From Lysobacter sp. S4-A87 (GTDB lineage: Bacteria > Pseudomonadota > Gammaproteobacteria > Xanthomonadales > Xanthomonadaceae): DNA of 64,000 nucleotides. Location of the stretch: assembly GCF_022637455.1 (NCBI RefSeq), contig NZ_CP093341.1, positions 2,666,001 to 2,730,000 on the forward strand, given 5' to 3'. Below, in pieces: positions 26,034 through 34,432 of this stretch (positions are counted from its first letter, which is position 1; each line of letters begins with the position of its first letter). The position numbers and the translations under genes are program-made. Under the pieces are notes generated by a model. It saw only the letters and a program-made list of their open reading frames with translations, did not search any database and was not told where the DNA came from.

Positions 26034-28520
26034 GTGGCGGACGCTCCCGAAGCTGGCATTCCTGCCGCGGCTCCGGATGAAGTCCAGGGGCGATTGCCGT
26101 TTGCCATCGCATTGATATCGGCGGCGGCGCTGGCGTACCAGTTGCTGTTGATGCGCTGGCTGGCGATCGAGCACTGGCATCCGTTCGCGGTGATGATCAT
26201 CAGCCTTGCCCTGCTGGGGCACGGCGCGAGCGGCACCTGGCTTGCGGTGTGGTTGCGCGGCCGCGGCAGCGAATTCCTGGCGCCGCGATTCGAAGCCGTG
26301 TTCGTCGCTTGCGCGTTGCTGTTCGCCATCAGCGCAGCGCTGACCCTGCTGGTTGCACGCGCGATTCCGTTCAACGGCCTGGAACTGGTCTGGGATCCGC
26401 GCCAGTTGCTGTGGCTGTGTGCGCTCTATCTGGTGCTGGCCGTGCCGTTCTTCTTCGCGGCCAGTTGTTTCGGGCTGGCATTCGCCCGTCACGGCGCGCG
26501 CATTCCGGCGCTTTACGGTGCCGACCTGATAGGAGCTGGCGCTGGCGCGCTGGTGGCCCTGGCGCTGGGCTTCCTGCCGACCGGACGCGGTCTGGTACTG
26601 GCGGCACTGGGCGGCGCCTGGGCGGCCTTCCTGGTGTCGCGGGTCAACGGGCGCCGGATCGTGGCGCTGCTGGTCGCGATCGTCCTGGTGGCGTTGATAC
26701 CCACCAGGCTGCTGCTTCCGCAACCCAACCCCTACAAGGGCCTGAGCAAGGCGCTGCTGTTGCCGCAGGCCCGCGTGATCGCGCAACGCTGGGGACCTTA
26801 CGGCTGGATGACCGTGCTCGACTGTCCGCAGGTGCCGCTGCGCCATGCGCCCGGCTTGAGCCTGGGCTTCGCGGGCGAGCCGCCGGCACAGCGGGGTCTG
26901 TTCACCGACGGCGATGGCTTGTCGGTGATCACGCGTGATACCGGGGCGCCACCGCGCGAGTGGCTCGACGCGATGACATCCGCGTTGCCGTATCACGCAC
27001 GAAAGCCGCGGTCGGTGCTGGTGCTGGGTGCAGGCGGGGGCATGGACGTTCTGCAGGCGCTGGCGCTGGGTGCCGGCCGCGTCGATGCGGTCGAGTTGTC
27101 CGCGCAGCGACTGGCCATGGTGCGCGACGACGAGGCTCGCTATGCGGGTCAGCTCTATCGCGATCCGCGCGTGCACGCGGTCGTCGCCGATCCGCGTGCG
27201 CACGTTCGCGCGGCGCGGGGGCAGCACGACCTGATCGTGCTGGCAGGTGGCGAATCGTTCGCCAGCGGCGGCGCCGGCGTGCAGTCGGCAAGCGAACAGT
27301 ACGCGCTGACCGTCGAAGCGATGAGCGACTACCTCCAGCGCCTGTCGCCAACGGGAATGATCGCCATCACCCGCTGGAGCAAGCAGCCACCGCGTGATGA
27401 ACTCAAGCTCCTGGCGACGATGGTCCGGGCGCTGCAGCTGCAGGGCGCTGTCGCGCCGGGGCAGCATGTCGCGGCGATCCGCAACTGGGATGCGAGCACC
27501 TGGCTGCTGTCGCGGCGACCCTTCGCGCCGGACGAAGTCGCGGCGATGGCCGGTTTCGCCGGGGCGCGCGGCTTCGATGTGGTGCAGTTGCCGGGCATCG
27601 GGGTCAGGCCAGCAAACAACCTGCACGTGCTGGATCCGCCGTACCTGTTCGATGGCGTGCAGGCCTTGCTGTCGCCACGCGCGGAAGACTTCATCGACGA
27701 CTACAAGTTCATGATCGAGCCGGCCAGCGATGACCGGCCGTACTTCGGTCACTACTTCCGCTGGCGCAGCCTGCCGGAACTTTGGAAGCTGCGCGGGGAG
27801 GGCAGTGCGGTGCTGCTCGATTCGGGTTATCTGCTGCTGGTGGCAGCGCTGCTGCAGGCGTTGCCACTGGCCTTGCTGCTGGTGCTGCTGCCGCTGCGGG
27901 TGCTGGCGCGAGTCGATGCCGGGCAGCGTGGCGGAATATCGCGCACACGCGCCGCCGCGTACTTCGTCGCATTGGGGCTGGCGTTCCTGCTGATCGAGAT
28001 CGCGACGCTGTCGCGGTTGACGCTTCTGGTAGGACATCCATTGCTGGCAGCCACCGCCGGACTGGCCGGCGTGCTGCTGTTCGCCGGAGCGGGAAGCGTG
28101 CAGGCACAGCGCTGGCTTGAACGCGGTGACACCTCGACGCTGGCCATCACGCTGCGCATCCGCTGGGCGGTACGCGCGATCGCGCTGGGCCTGCTGTGGC
28201 AGTTCGCGATGTTCGCCATCGCCATGGAGTACGCCGCGTCGTGGCCGCCGGCGGCGCGCACGCTGCTCGGGCTGGCCGGCATCGCGCCGATGGCATTCGC
28301 GATGGGGATGCCGTTCCCGCTGGGGCTGGCGCGCCTGGCGCGGTCGGCGCCGGGATTCGTACCGTGGGCGTGGGGCCTCAACGGGTGCGCTTCGGTGCTG
28401 GCGGCGATCCTGGCGCTGCTGCTGGCGATGGCCTTCGGGCTGCGCGCGACGTTGCTGATCGCGCTGGTGCTCTATGTGTGCGCCGCGTGGGTGTGGCCGG
28501 TGCGGGCGCGCGATCAGTAG
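26034..28520 (+). CDS. Membrane-embedded spermidine-synthase-like protein
   Basis: About 828 residues from the GTG at 26034, 5 bp after the PIMT gene. About six hydrophobic helices (residues 15-230) are followed by a soluble aminopropyltransferase-like Rossmann domain (SVLVLGAGGGMDVLQALALG then VDAVELSAQRLAMVR, about 325-365) and a C-terminal block of further helices (about 590-820). This is the layout annotated as a fused MFS/spermidine synthase. The first loop reads GAGGGMD where SpeE has GGGDG. Known relatives are poorly characterised, so polyamine synthesis should not be assumed. The 3' end overlaps the convergent priA by 7 bp. Confidence 0.75.
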   Translation: MADAPEAGIPAAAPDEVQGRLPFAIALISAAALAYQLLLMRWLAIEHWHPFAVMIISLALLGHGASGTWLAVWLRGRGSEFLAPRFEAVFVACALLFAISAALTLLVARAIPFNGLELVWDPRQLLWLCALYLVLAVPFFFAASCFGLAFARHGARIPALYGADLIGAGAGALVALALGFLPTGRGLVLAALGGAWAAFLVSRVNGRRIVALLVAIVLVALIPTRLLLPQPNPYKGLSKALLLPQARVIAQRWGPYGWMTVLDCPQVPLRHAPGLSLGFAGEPPAQRGLFTDGDGLSVITRDTGAPPREWLDAMTSALPYHARKPRSVLVLGAGGGMDVLQALALGAGRVDAVELSAQRLAMVRDDEARYAGQLYRDPRVHAVVADPRAHVRAARGQHDLIVLAGGESFASGGAGVQSASEQYALTVEAMSDYLQRLSPTGMIAITRWSKQPPRDELKLLATMVRALQLQGAVAPGQHVAAIRNWDASTWLLSRRPFAPDEVAAMAGFAGARGFDVVQLPGIGVRPANNLHVLDPPYLFDGVQALLSPRAEDFIDDYKFMIEPASDDRPYFGHYFRWRSLPELWKLRGEGSAVLLDSGYLLLVAALLQALPLALLLVLLPLRVLARVDAGQRGGISRTRAAAYFVALGLAFLLIEIATLSRLTLLVGHPLLAATAGLAGVLLFAGAGSVQAQRWLERGDTSTLAITLRIRWAVRAIALGLLWQFAMFAIAMEYAASWPPAARTLLGLAGIAPMAFAMGMPFPLGLARLARSAPGFVPWAWGLNGCASVLAAILALLLAMAFGLRATLLIALVLYVCAAWVWPVRARDQ

Positions 28521-30712
28521 AGATCGACCGGGTCGACATCCAGTGACCAGCGCACCTTGCGGGCGTCGGGCAGGGCGTGGATCGCCGGCATCGCGGCATC
28601 CAGCGCTGAATGCAGCGTGCGCCGGTCGGCGGACGACAGCAGCAGCTGCGCGCGCTGGTAGCCGGCACGGCGCGGCATCGGCGCCGGCAGTGGTCCGTGC
28701 AGGTCGAGGGCGGCGCCGGTGTCGTGCAGGATCGCGCGCGCCGAACGCAGGAAGCTTTCGCAGGCTTCGGTCTGCTTGGCTTCCGCGCGCAGCATCGCCA
28801 GGTGTGCGAACGGCGGGAAACCGGCGGCTTCGCGCTGCGCCAGCTCTTCTTCGGCGAAGGCGGAGTAGCCACCGGTCAGCAACGTCGCCAGCAACGGGTG
28901 GCCGGGGTGATGGGTCTGCAGCAGCACTTCGCCGCGGCGTTCGGCGCGGCCGGCGCGACCGGCCACCTGGATCAGCAGCTGCGCCAGTTTCTCCGGTGCG
29001 CGGAAGTCGGCCGAGAACAGGCCCTCGTCGATGCCGACCACGGCCACCAACGTCAGCTGCGGCAGATCGTGGCCCTTGGCCAGCATCTGCGTGCCGACGA
29101 GGATCCCGCGCTGCGTGCCAAAGCGGGCCAGGTGCTGTTCCAGCGCGTCGCGGTGCTGGGTGGTGCCGCGGTCGATGCGCAGCACCGGGACGTCGGGAAA
29201 GCGCGCGGTCAGCGCTTCCTCGATGCGCTCGGTGCCCGCGCCCTGCGCCTGCAGCGCAAGCCCGCCGCAGTCGGGGCAAGCGTTGGGCACGGGGCGGCGT
29301 GCCCCGCAGTGGTGGCATTGCAGGCGCCGGCCGCCGGCGTGCACGGTCATGGGCGAATCACAACGCTGGCACTGCGCGCTCCAGCCGCAGTCGTGGCACA
29401 GCAGCACGGGCGCATAGCCGCGGCGGTTCTTGAACACAAGCACCTGGCCGTCGGCATCGAGGGCGCGGCCGATCGTGTCCAGCAGCTCCTGCGACAGGCC
29501 GGCCTCCAGCGGGCGTTTGCGCACGTCGCACACGCGCACGCTCGGCGGCTGCGCATCGCCGGCGCGTTCACGCAGGCGCAGGTGCGTGTAGCGACCGGTC
29601 TGGGCGTTGCGCAGGGTCTCCAGCGACGGCGTCGCACTGCCCATCACAACCGGAATGCCGAGGGTCTTGCCGCGCACCAGGGCGAAGTCGCGGGCGTGGT
29701 AACGGATGCCGTCGAGCTGCTTGAAGCTGCCGTCGTGCTCTTCGTCGATCACGATCAGGCCGGCGTCGGGCATCGGCAGGAACACCGCCGAGCGCGTGCC
29801 GACCACCACCCGCGCCTCGCCGCGGGCGAAGGCGGCCCAGGTGCGGGCGCGCTCGGCGTCGCCCAGGCCCGAGTGCAGGGCATGCACCGGCACGCCGAGG
29901 CGGGCGCGGAAGCGCGCCAGGGTCTGTGGGGTCAGGCCGATCTCCGGCACCAGCACCAGCGCCTGGCGGCCGCGCGCGAGGCAGTCGGCGATCGCGTGCA
30001 GGTAGACCTCGGTCTTGCCGCTGCCGGTGACGCCGTCGAGAAGCAGGGCGGCAAAGCCGTCGCGGCTGGCCAGCACCGCGTCGACGGCGGTCTGTTGCTC
30101 GGCGTTGAGGGCCGGGCCGGGCCGGGGCGCCGGTGCCCGTTGCGTCACCGGCACGGCGATGCGTTCGGCCAGTTCGCGCTTGGCCAGGGCGCGGGCGGCG
30201 CTGCGCCAGTCTCCGAGTTCGTCGTCCAGGGTGTCTTCGTCGCAGGCACCGTCCTGCAACCGGTCCGCCAGTCGCCGCGGCTTGCCGGCGCGCAGTCGCT
30301 CGCGCGCGGTCTGCCCGGCCTCGGTCAGTTGCCAGGCCCAGGCGTGGGTATCGGCCAGGGCCTCGCCGCGGCGTAGGGTGGCCGGCAGTGCGGTGGCCAG
30401 CACTTCGCCGAGCGGGGCATGGGTATATCGCGCCAGCCAGCGCAGCGACTCGAGCAGCTCGCCGTGGAACAGCGGCTGTGGATCCAGCCGGGCGATGGCG
30501 TGCTTGAGCTGGGGCGCGTCATCGCCGGCAGCGCCAACCTCGGCGATGACCCCGACCAGTTCGCGGCTGCCGAACGGCACCCGCACCCGGCTGCCGACGT
30601 CGCCCGCGCTCGCTGCCTCGCCCACGGGGGGCAGGTAGTCGAAAAGGCGGGGCAGGGGCAGCGGCAGGGCCAGTCGCCAGACCGGCGAATCAGGCATCGG
30701 GGCATCGGGCAT
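28514..30712 (-). CDS. priA: Primosomal protein N' (replication restart helicase PriA)
   Basis: Superfamily 2 helicase that reloads replisomes at stalled forks, 732 residues (E. coli PriA has 732). The N-terminal DNA-binding domain (VWRLALPLPLPRLFDYLPP) leads to Walker A GVTGSGKTEVYL (about residues 225-236), DEEHD, GSATPS, and an eight-cysteine zinc-binding insert CHDCGWSAQCQRCDSP / CHHCG / CPDCG. The distal helicase motif reads QVAGRAGRAERRGEVLLQT. The upstream 446-bp gap contains a CRP-like site and paired DnaA boxes, suggesting control linked to replication or growth state. The start ATG at 30712 is the first; another is five codons later. Confidence 0.97.
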   Translation of the reverse strand: MPDAPMPDSPVWRLALPLPLPRLFDYLPPVGEAASAGDVGSRVRVPFGSRELVGVIAEVGAAGDDAPQLKHAIARLDPQPLFHGELLESLRWLARYTHAPLGEVLATALPATLRRGEALADTHAWAWQLTEAGQTARERLRAGKPRRLADRLQDGACDEDTLDDELGDWRSAARALAKRELAERIAVPVTQRAPAPRPGPALNAEQQTAVDAVLASRDGFAALLLDGVTGSGKTEVYLHAIADCLARGRQALVLVPEIGLTPQTLARFRARLGVPVHALHSGLGDAERARTWAAFARGEARVVVGTRSAVFLPMPDAGLIVIDEEHDGSFKQLDGIRYHARDFALVRGKTLGIPVVMGSATPSLETLRNAQTGRYTHLRLRERAGDAQPPSVRVCDVRKRPLEAGLSQELLDTIGRALDADGQVLVFKNRRGYAPVLLCHDCGWSAQCQRCDSPMTVHAGGRRLQCHHCGARRPVPNACPDCGGLALQAQGAGTERIEEALTARFPDVPVLRIDRGTTQHRDALEQHLARFGTQRGILVGTQMLAKGHDLPQLTLVAVVGIDEGLFSADFRAPEKLAQLLIQVAGRAGRAERRGEVLLQTHHPGHPLLATLLTGGYSAFAEEELAQREAAGFPPFAHLAMLRAEAKQTEACESFLRSARAILHDTGAALDLHGPLPAPMPRRAGYQRAQLLLSSADRRTLHSALDAAMPAIHALPDARKVRWSLDVDPVDLY

Positions 30713-30783
30713 CGGCGCAGTCTACCGAGCCACGAGGATGCCCATGAGCGGTCCGGAGAGTTGCGGGGCATTGCTGCCCACTC

Positions 30784-30799
30784 TGTGACAAAAGTCACG
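30784..30799. promoter_or_regulatory. CRP/Clp-type binding site
   Basis: TGTGACAAAAGTCACG matches the TGTGA-N6-TCACA consensus at 9 of 10 defined positions. Xanthomonadaceae use the CRP homologue Clp with the same recognition sequence. It lies 72 bp upstream of the priA start codon and 360 bp from the sigma-like gene. Confidence 0.5.
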
Positions 30800-30829
30800 C
30801 AAGTGATGGAAGTAAAAGGCAATTGGGCC

Positions 30830-30852
30830 TTATCCACATCGCCTGTGGATAA
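30830..30852. promoter_or_regulatory. Two perfect DnaA boxes in inverted orientation
   Basis: TTATCCACA (30830-30838), 5 bp, then TGTGGATAA (30844-30852). Both are exact high-affinity DnaA boxes facing each other, in an AT-enriched gap 118 bp upstream of priA. There is no dnaA, dnaN or gidA gene here, so this is probably not oriC. Confidence 0.7.
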
Positions 30853-31158
30853 ATCTGTGCATGGTGTGTCGGCAGATTGGTCCGACTACAGAAAAACAGG
30901 CCTCGTGGCCACGTTGGTGAAAAAAGTGCCAACGCGGTTATTCTCTTTTAAATCATATAGTTGACTGTGAAACATCGCTGTCATGCGGTCACGCACCGGG
31001 GTCGGGCGTCCGACCGTGACGATTCCATTACTGCTGTGCACAACCGCTTTTCGGGTGCAAGCCACGTCCCGCTTCGCGGAGCACGTGTTAGCGCGTTGTC
31101 AAGCGGTTTTGTGGCATGCCGGCATCGCTATGATGCGGGGCATGGTGATGCAGTCCCG

Positions 31159-32169
31159 ATGAGCGTTTCTTCCCCCTCCCACAACTCCACTCCGCCCCCC
31201 GCCCTGTCCGCGTTCCTGCGCGGAGTGGAGCGCCGTGGCGCGGTCCTGGCCGAGCTCCAGGCCGGCGATGCCGGCTCGGGCGATGCCGCCCTGGCGACGG
31301 CGATGGCCCAGTTCCGCGGCGAGGCCGAGTCACTGGCGATGCCCGCCTGGCCGACCCGGTTCTGGAGCCTGCTGCTGGCCCAGCCGCAGCTGCGCAACCG
31401 CACCGCGGTGGCCTTGCCGATCGATGTCACCGACCGCCTCGGCGAGCTCGGCAGCGGTCCGCGTGCGGCCTTGCTGCTACGGGTGGCCGCCGGGCTCTCT
31501 GAGGACGAGGGCGCGGCCGTGCTGGGCGTGTCCCAGCCGAGCTTCCGCCTGGCTTTGCAGCGGGCGCTGCCGCACCACGAGGACGGCCGCGCCGATCCCG
31601 AGGCGTGGCAGCGGCTTCGCGAGCAGATCCATCGCCGGATCAAGACCCTGCCGGCCGACCGGCTGGTGCGGCTCAGTGCCGCCCGCGACGCGGTGATGCG
31701 CGGCCCGGCACCGGCTTCGTCGTCCGCCGATGCGGCCAGTGCCCGCCGTCGCCCGCGCTGGCTGATGGCGTCGCTGTGGGTGCTGCTGGCGACGTGCGTG
31801 CTGGCATTGGCGGTGAGTTTCATCTGGCCCGACCTGCTGACGCCCTGGCAGCGCGCGCTCGGCCTGGAGCCGGGCGTGAAACGCGTCCGCGTGGAACCCT
31901 TGCCGGAAGGTGACGAGCCGGCCGCGCGCTACTCCCCGGAAACCGCCCTGGTCGCCCACCGCGACTTCGAGCTGCTAGCCGATCCGCAGGCGCAGGTCGA
32001 TGCCGGCGACCTCGAGTTCCACAGCTGGTACGCCGCCCAGCAGGCCGCGGGCGTGACCGAGCCCGCTCCGCCCAGCGACGTGCCGCCCGCCGATGCGATC
32101 GCACCGACACCGGCCACCGGGCCCCCGACCGGCAGCGAGACCGAGACGGAGTCGTCCGATGCGCCGTAA
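31159..32169 (+). CDS. Membrane-anchored protein with sigma-70 region-4-like HTH
   Basis: A 336-residue protein from the ATG at 31159. Residues about 90-138 resemble sigma region 4: LPIDVTDRLGELGSGPRAAL, LLRVAAGLSEDEGAAVLGVS and QPSFRLALQRAL match the recruitment helix-turn-helix of ECF factors. No clear region 2 precedes it; residues 1-85 are helical and Ala-rich. A single transmembrane helix lies at about 201-223 (WLMASLWVLLATCVLALAVSFIW), followed by a periplasmic-looking acidic, Pro/Thr-rich tail. It overlaps the DUF3106 gene by 11 bp, so the two are made together. I do not know a characterised homologue. It may be a membrane-tethered transcription factor or a sigma relic fused to an anchor. 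Confidence 0.6.
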   Translation: MSVSSPSHNSTPPPALSAFLRGVERRGAVLAELQAGDAGSGDAALATAMAQFRGEAESLAMPAWPTRFWSLLLAQPQLRNRTAVALPIDVTDRLGELGSGPRAALLLRVAAGLSEDEGAAVLGVSQPSFRLALQRALPHHEDGRADPEAWQRLREQIHRRIKTLPADRLVRLSAARDAVMRGPAPASSSADAASARRRPRWLMASLWVLLATCVLALAVSFIWPDLLTPWQRALGLEPGVKRVRVEPLPEGDEPAARYSPETALVAHRDFELLADPQAQVDAGDLEFHSWYAAQQAAGVTEPAPPSDVPPADAIAPTPATGPPTGSETETESSDAP

Positions 32170-32785
32170 CCGTCGTTTCCTCGCCATGGCGCTGCTGCTG
32201 GCCGTCGCCCCGGCCGGATCGACCCCACCGGAGCTGCGCGACGTGCTGGCGAAGCTGCCACCGGCCGCGCACGCGCAACTGCAGCGGCAAACGCAGCAAT
32301 GGGCCGCCTGGTCGCCGCAGCAGCGCGCGGACTATTCACGGCGTGCCGCGCAGTGGGATGCCCTGCCGCGCAGCGAACGCGATGCCTTCCGCGAGCGCTA
32401 TCAGGCCTGGCGTGCGTTACCGGTGGACGAACAGGTCCGCATCCAGGCCGCCGCCACGCAGCTGGCGACGCTGCCGGCAGAACAGCAGCGCGCCTGGCGG
32501 GCGCAGTTCGACGCGCTCGACAAAAGTGAGCAACGGGGCTGGTTGCTGGGGCCCGCGCTCGGCGGCGACTACGCGATGTTGCAGCCGTTGCTGGCGCAGG
32601 TACCGGAGCAGGAGCACGCAGCGCTGATGCAGGCGCTGCGGACGATGACGGCACAACAGCGCAGGGATCTGGGCGTGTTGGCCCAGCGGACGCCGCCGAC
32701 CCAGCGCGAGGCGCTGCGCCGCGGCCTGCTGGCCGCCGGGGCCGAAGGGCGCGGCGACTGGCTGTGGCAGCAGCTGCAGCACTGA
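32159..32785 (+). CDS. DUF3106-family exported protein
   Basis: A 208-residue protein with a signal peptide (residues 1-21). The mature part is built of short helical repeats of the form LP..ER..fr.RYqaWraLP (QTQQWAAWSPQQRADYSRRA, LPRSERDAFRERYQAWRALP), the pattern of DUF3106. It is rich in Gln, Arg and Trp and resembles periplasmic Spy/CpxP-like helical proteins in style, though no LTxxQ box is seen. The ATG at 32159 lies inside the end of the sigma-like gene (11-bp overlap). The pairing with a sigma-like membrane protein suggests an envelope-sensing unit, which is inference. Confidence 0.7.
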   Translation: MRRNRRFLAMALLLAVAPAGSTPPELRDVLAKLPPAAHAQLQRQTQQWAAWSPQQRADYSRRAAQWDALPRSERDAFRERYQAWRALPVDEQVRIQAAATQLATLPAEQQRAWRAQFDALDKSEQRGWLLGPALGGDYAMLQPLLAQVPEQEHAALMQALRTMTAQQRRDLGVLAQRTPPTQREALRRGLLAAGAEGRGDWLWQQLQH

Positions 32786-32798
32786 CCGGCGTCGAACC

Positions 32799-32942
32799 CT
32801 ACGCGTGCGGAGCGAAGCGCTCCAGCACGATGAGCACCCGGCGCTGCGCGCGGAACGCGTCGCCGAACCGCGCCAGTCCTTCGCTGCGCATCTCGTACAC
32901 GACCTCCAAGGACTCCACGACCTCGCCGCCGCCCGAACTCAC
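32799..32942 (-). CDS. Small 47-residue protein coupled to the DUF3667 gene
   Basis: A GTG at 32942 overlaps the TGA of the upstream DUF3667 gene (GTGA), and the frame runs 47 codons to the TAG at 32799. The product starts MSSGGGEVVESLEVVYEMR and continues with a basic amphipathic second half, FGDAFRAQRRVLIVLERF. It has no signal peptide or membrane helix. The stop-start overlap, the absence of an alternative gene in this gap and reasonable codon use support it. I do not recognise a family. Confidence 0.5.
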   Translation of the reverse strand: MSSGGGEVVESLEVVYEMRSEGLARFGDAFRAQRRVLIVLERFAPHA

Positions 32943-34432
32943 ATCCGCACCAGGCTCGCCAGGGCGAGGAAGGTCGCGGCGAAGGCGAGCAGGACGAAAT
33001 AGAGATTGCCGATCACCAGGTATCGCAGGACGGTCACAGGCCAGCCGTTGCGATACACGCGCTTCTGCATCAGCAGCAGGTAGAACGGCAGCCACAGCCA
33101 CAGCAGCGTCACCAGCAAGCCGCTGATCCAGCCGTAGCCGGCCCAGTGCGGCGAGATCGCGTTGTCGAGCGCGATCAGGATCAGGAACGCCAGCATCGTC
33201 AGGCACATGTAGGCATGGCTGTAGAGGGCGATGACCAGGTGCTCCAGGTACAGCCGGCCGGACCCCAGGTAAGCCAGCTTCAGCAGCAGGGCAAATACAG
33301 GCACCAGCAGGAACAGCGCCGAGGGCACCGCGGCGAGCAGCGCGCGCACCCACAGCCCCGGATCCTTCTGTGCGCGCGAGACGTTCTCGCGGCCATGTGC
33401 GATCTGGCGATTGATCCAGTGATTGACGAAGCCCGGCGCCGAGCCGATCACCAGCGGATTGGTTTCCTCGTCCCACGGCTCTTCGCTGCCGAACAGGGTC
33501 AGGCGGTCGTAGCAGTCCGGATCGCCATAGATGCGTGCATCCTCGGACTCCTTGCGAACGCGGTCGCCTTCGGTGCTGGTCGCATCGGCGATCTGCAGCT
33601 GCGCGGCCCGGCAGCCGGCGGCGATGTTGATGTCGCGGATCTCGTTGAGTTCGTGGCGACGCGCAGCCGCGGCGTTGGCCGGCAACCCGGCCAGCTTGAC
33701 GTGGTGCGGCGCCAGCCGCTCGTCGCGCAGGCGTTGCAGCGTCGCCAGGTCGGCGGCCTTCTCGAGGTTCTGCTTCGCCGTCTCCATCGCGACGGCGGCG
33801 CGGCGTGCGCCGTCGGTCTTGGCCGCGGCGATCTGTTCGGCGCTCATGCCCTTCTCGCGACCGATGGCCTCGATGCGGCCGTCGGCGGCGCGGTTGACGT
33901 CCTCGATCGCTACGTCTATCGCCTTGCGCGCGTGCAGCAGCACCGCCGGGATCGCCGAACGCGCCTCGGCCAGGTCGGCCAGGTTCTTGCGCCGGACCTG
34001 CTCGACGTCGGCAATGCTGGTCGCCTTGGCGAAGGCCTTGGACTGCTTGGCGGAATTCTTGTTGCTGGAGACGCCATCCTTGAGCTGCACCATCGGATTG
34101 GCGCTGTCGTTGTTGTCGACGTGGATGACCATCTGGGCGAAGAAGAAGGTCACCACGCTCAGCACCAGGAACAGCCGCAGCGGTGCGACGTAGCGCGCGC
34201 GCTGGCCCGCAAGGTAGTTGTTGGCGACGCGTCCCGGGAACAGCAGGTCGCGCAGGGTGTGGAAGATGCGGCCGTCCAGATGCCAGAACGATTCGAACAC
34301 TTCTTCCAGCGCATGCCCGGCGTCGCGCACCGGATTGACCACCGACTGCCCGCAGTCGTGGCAATAGTGGCCTTCAAGGGGCGCATTGCAGTTTTCGCAA
34401 TGGCTGGGAATGTCGTGTCCCTTTGCGCTCAT
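32939..34432 (-). CDS. DUF3667 membrane protein with N-terminal zinc ribbon
   Basis: A 497-residue protein from the ATG at 34432 (AGGGGAGAGGGAAC upstream). A zinc-ribbon CENCNAPLEGHYCHDCGQ opens the protein, typical of DUF3667. A first membrane helix (about residues 72-92, APLRLFLVLSVVTFFFAQMVI) is followed by a long helical, charged region (about 95-320) that I expect outside the membrane. Three or four C-terminal helices follow (ALFLLVPVFALLLKLAYLG; HAYMCLTMLAFLILIAL; LVTLLWLWLPFYLLLM; VLRYLVIGNLYFVLL). Function unknown. It is divergent from the MATE gene and followed by the coupled 47-residue frame. Confidence 0.8.
   Translation of the reverse strand: MSAKGHDIPSHCENCNAPLEGHYCHDCGQSVVNPVRDAGHALEEVFESFWHLDGRIFHTLRDLLFPGRVANNYLAGQRARYVAPLRLFLVLSVVTFFFAQMVIHVDNNDSANPMVQLKDGVSSNKNSAKQSKAFAKATSIADVEQVRRKNLADLAEARSAIPAVLLHARKAIDVAIEDVNRAADGRIEAIGREKGMSAEQIAAAKTDGARRAAVAMETAKQNLEKAADLATLQRLRDERLAPHHVKLAGLPANAAAARRHELNEIRDINIAAGCRAAQLQIADATSTEGDRVRKESEDARIYGDPDCYDRLTLFGSEEPWDEETNPLVIGSAPGFVNHWINRQIAHGRENVSRAQKDPGLWVRALLAAVPSALFLLVPVFALLLKLAYLGSGRLYLEHLVIALYSHAYMCLTMLAFLILIALDNAISPHWAGYGWISGLLVTLLWLWLPFYLLLMQKRVYRNGWPVTVLRYLVIGNLYFVLLAFAATFLALASLVRM

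Larger units (their letters stand above)
30713..31158. other. 446-bp AT-enriched control region between priA and the sigma-like gene
   Basis: No credible gene here. The segment 30780-30970 is markedly richer in A+T than the rest of the window. It contains a CRP/Clp-like palindrome (30784-30799), two perfect DnaA boxes in inverted orientation (30830-30852), a CGTTGG-N11-CCAACG hairpin (30912-30934), a TATAGT-like hexamer at 30956-30961 and a TTGACT hexamer at 30961. A relaxed DnaA box (TTGTGCACA on the minus strand) is at 31035-31043. It must carry the promoters for the divergent genes on either side and could encode a small RNA, but I cannot delimit one. Confidence 0.6.

Noticed and set aside
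25797-29318. A 1173-codon minus-strand open frame
   Set aside because: It crosses two real genes (membrane spermidine-synthase-like on plus, priA on minus in another frame) and has shadow-type composition.
30713-31158. Chromosomal origin of replication
   Set aside because: Two DnaA boxes and AT enrichment are present, but there is no DnaA-box cluster, no 13-mer array, and no dnaA/dnaN/gidA neighbour.
30961-31158. N-terminal extension of the sigma-like protein (open frame from 30961)
   Set aside because: The extension is Arg/His/Ser-rich and runs through the promoter-like region. The ATG at 31159 gives a normal protein start.
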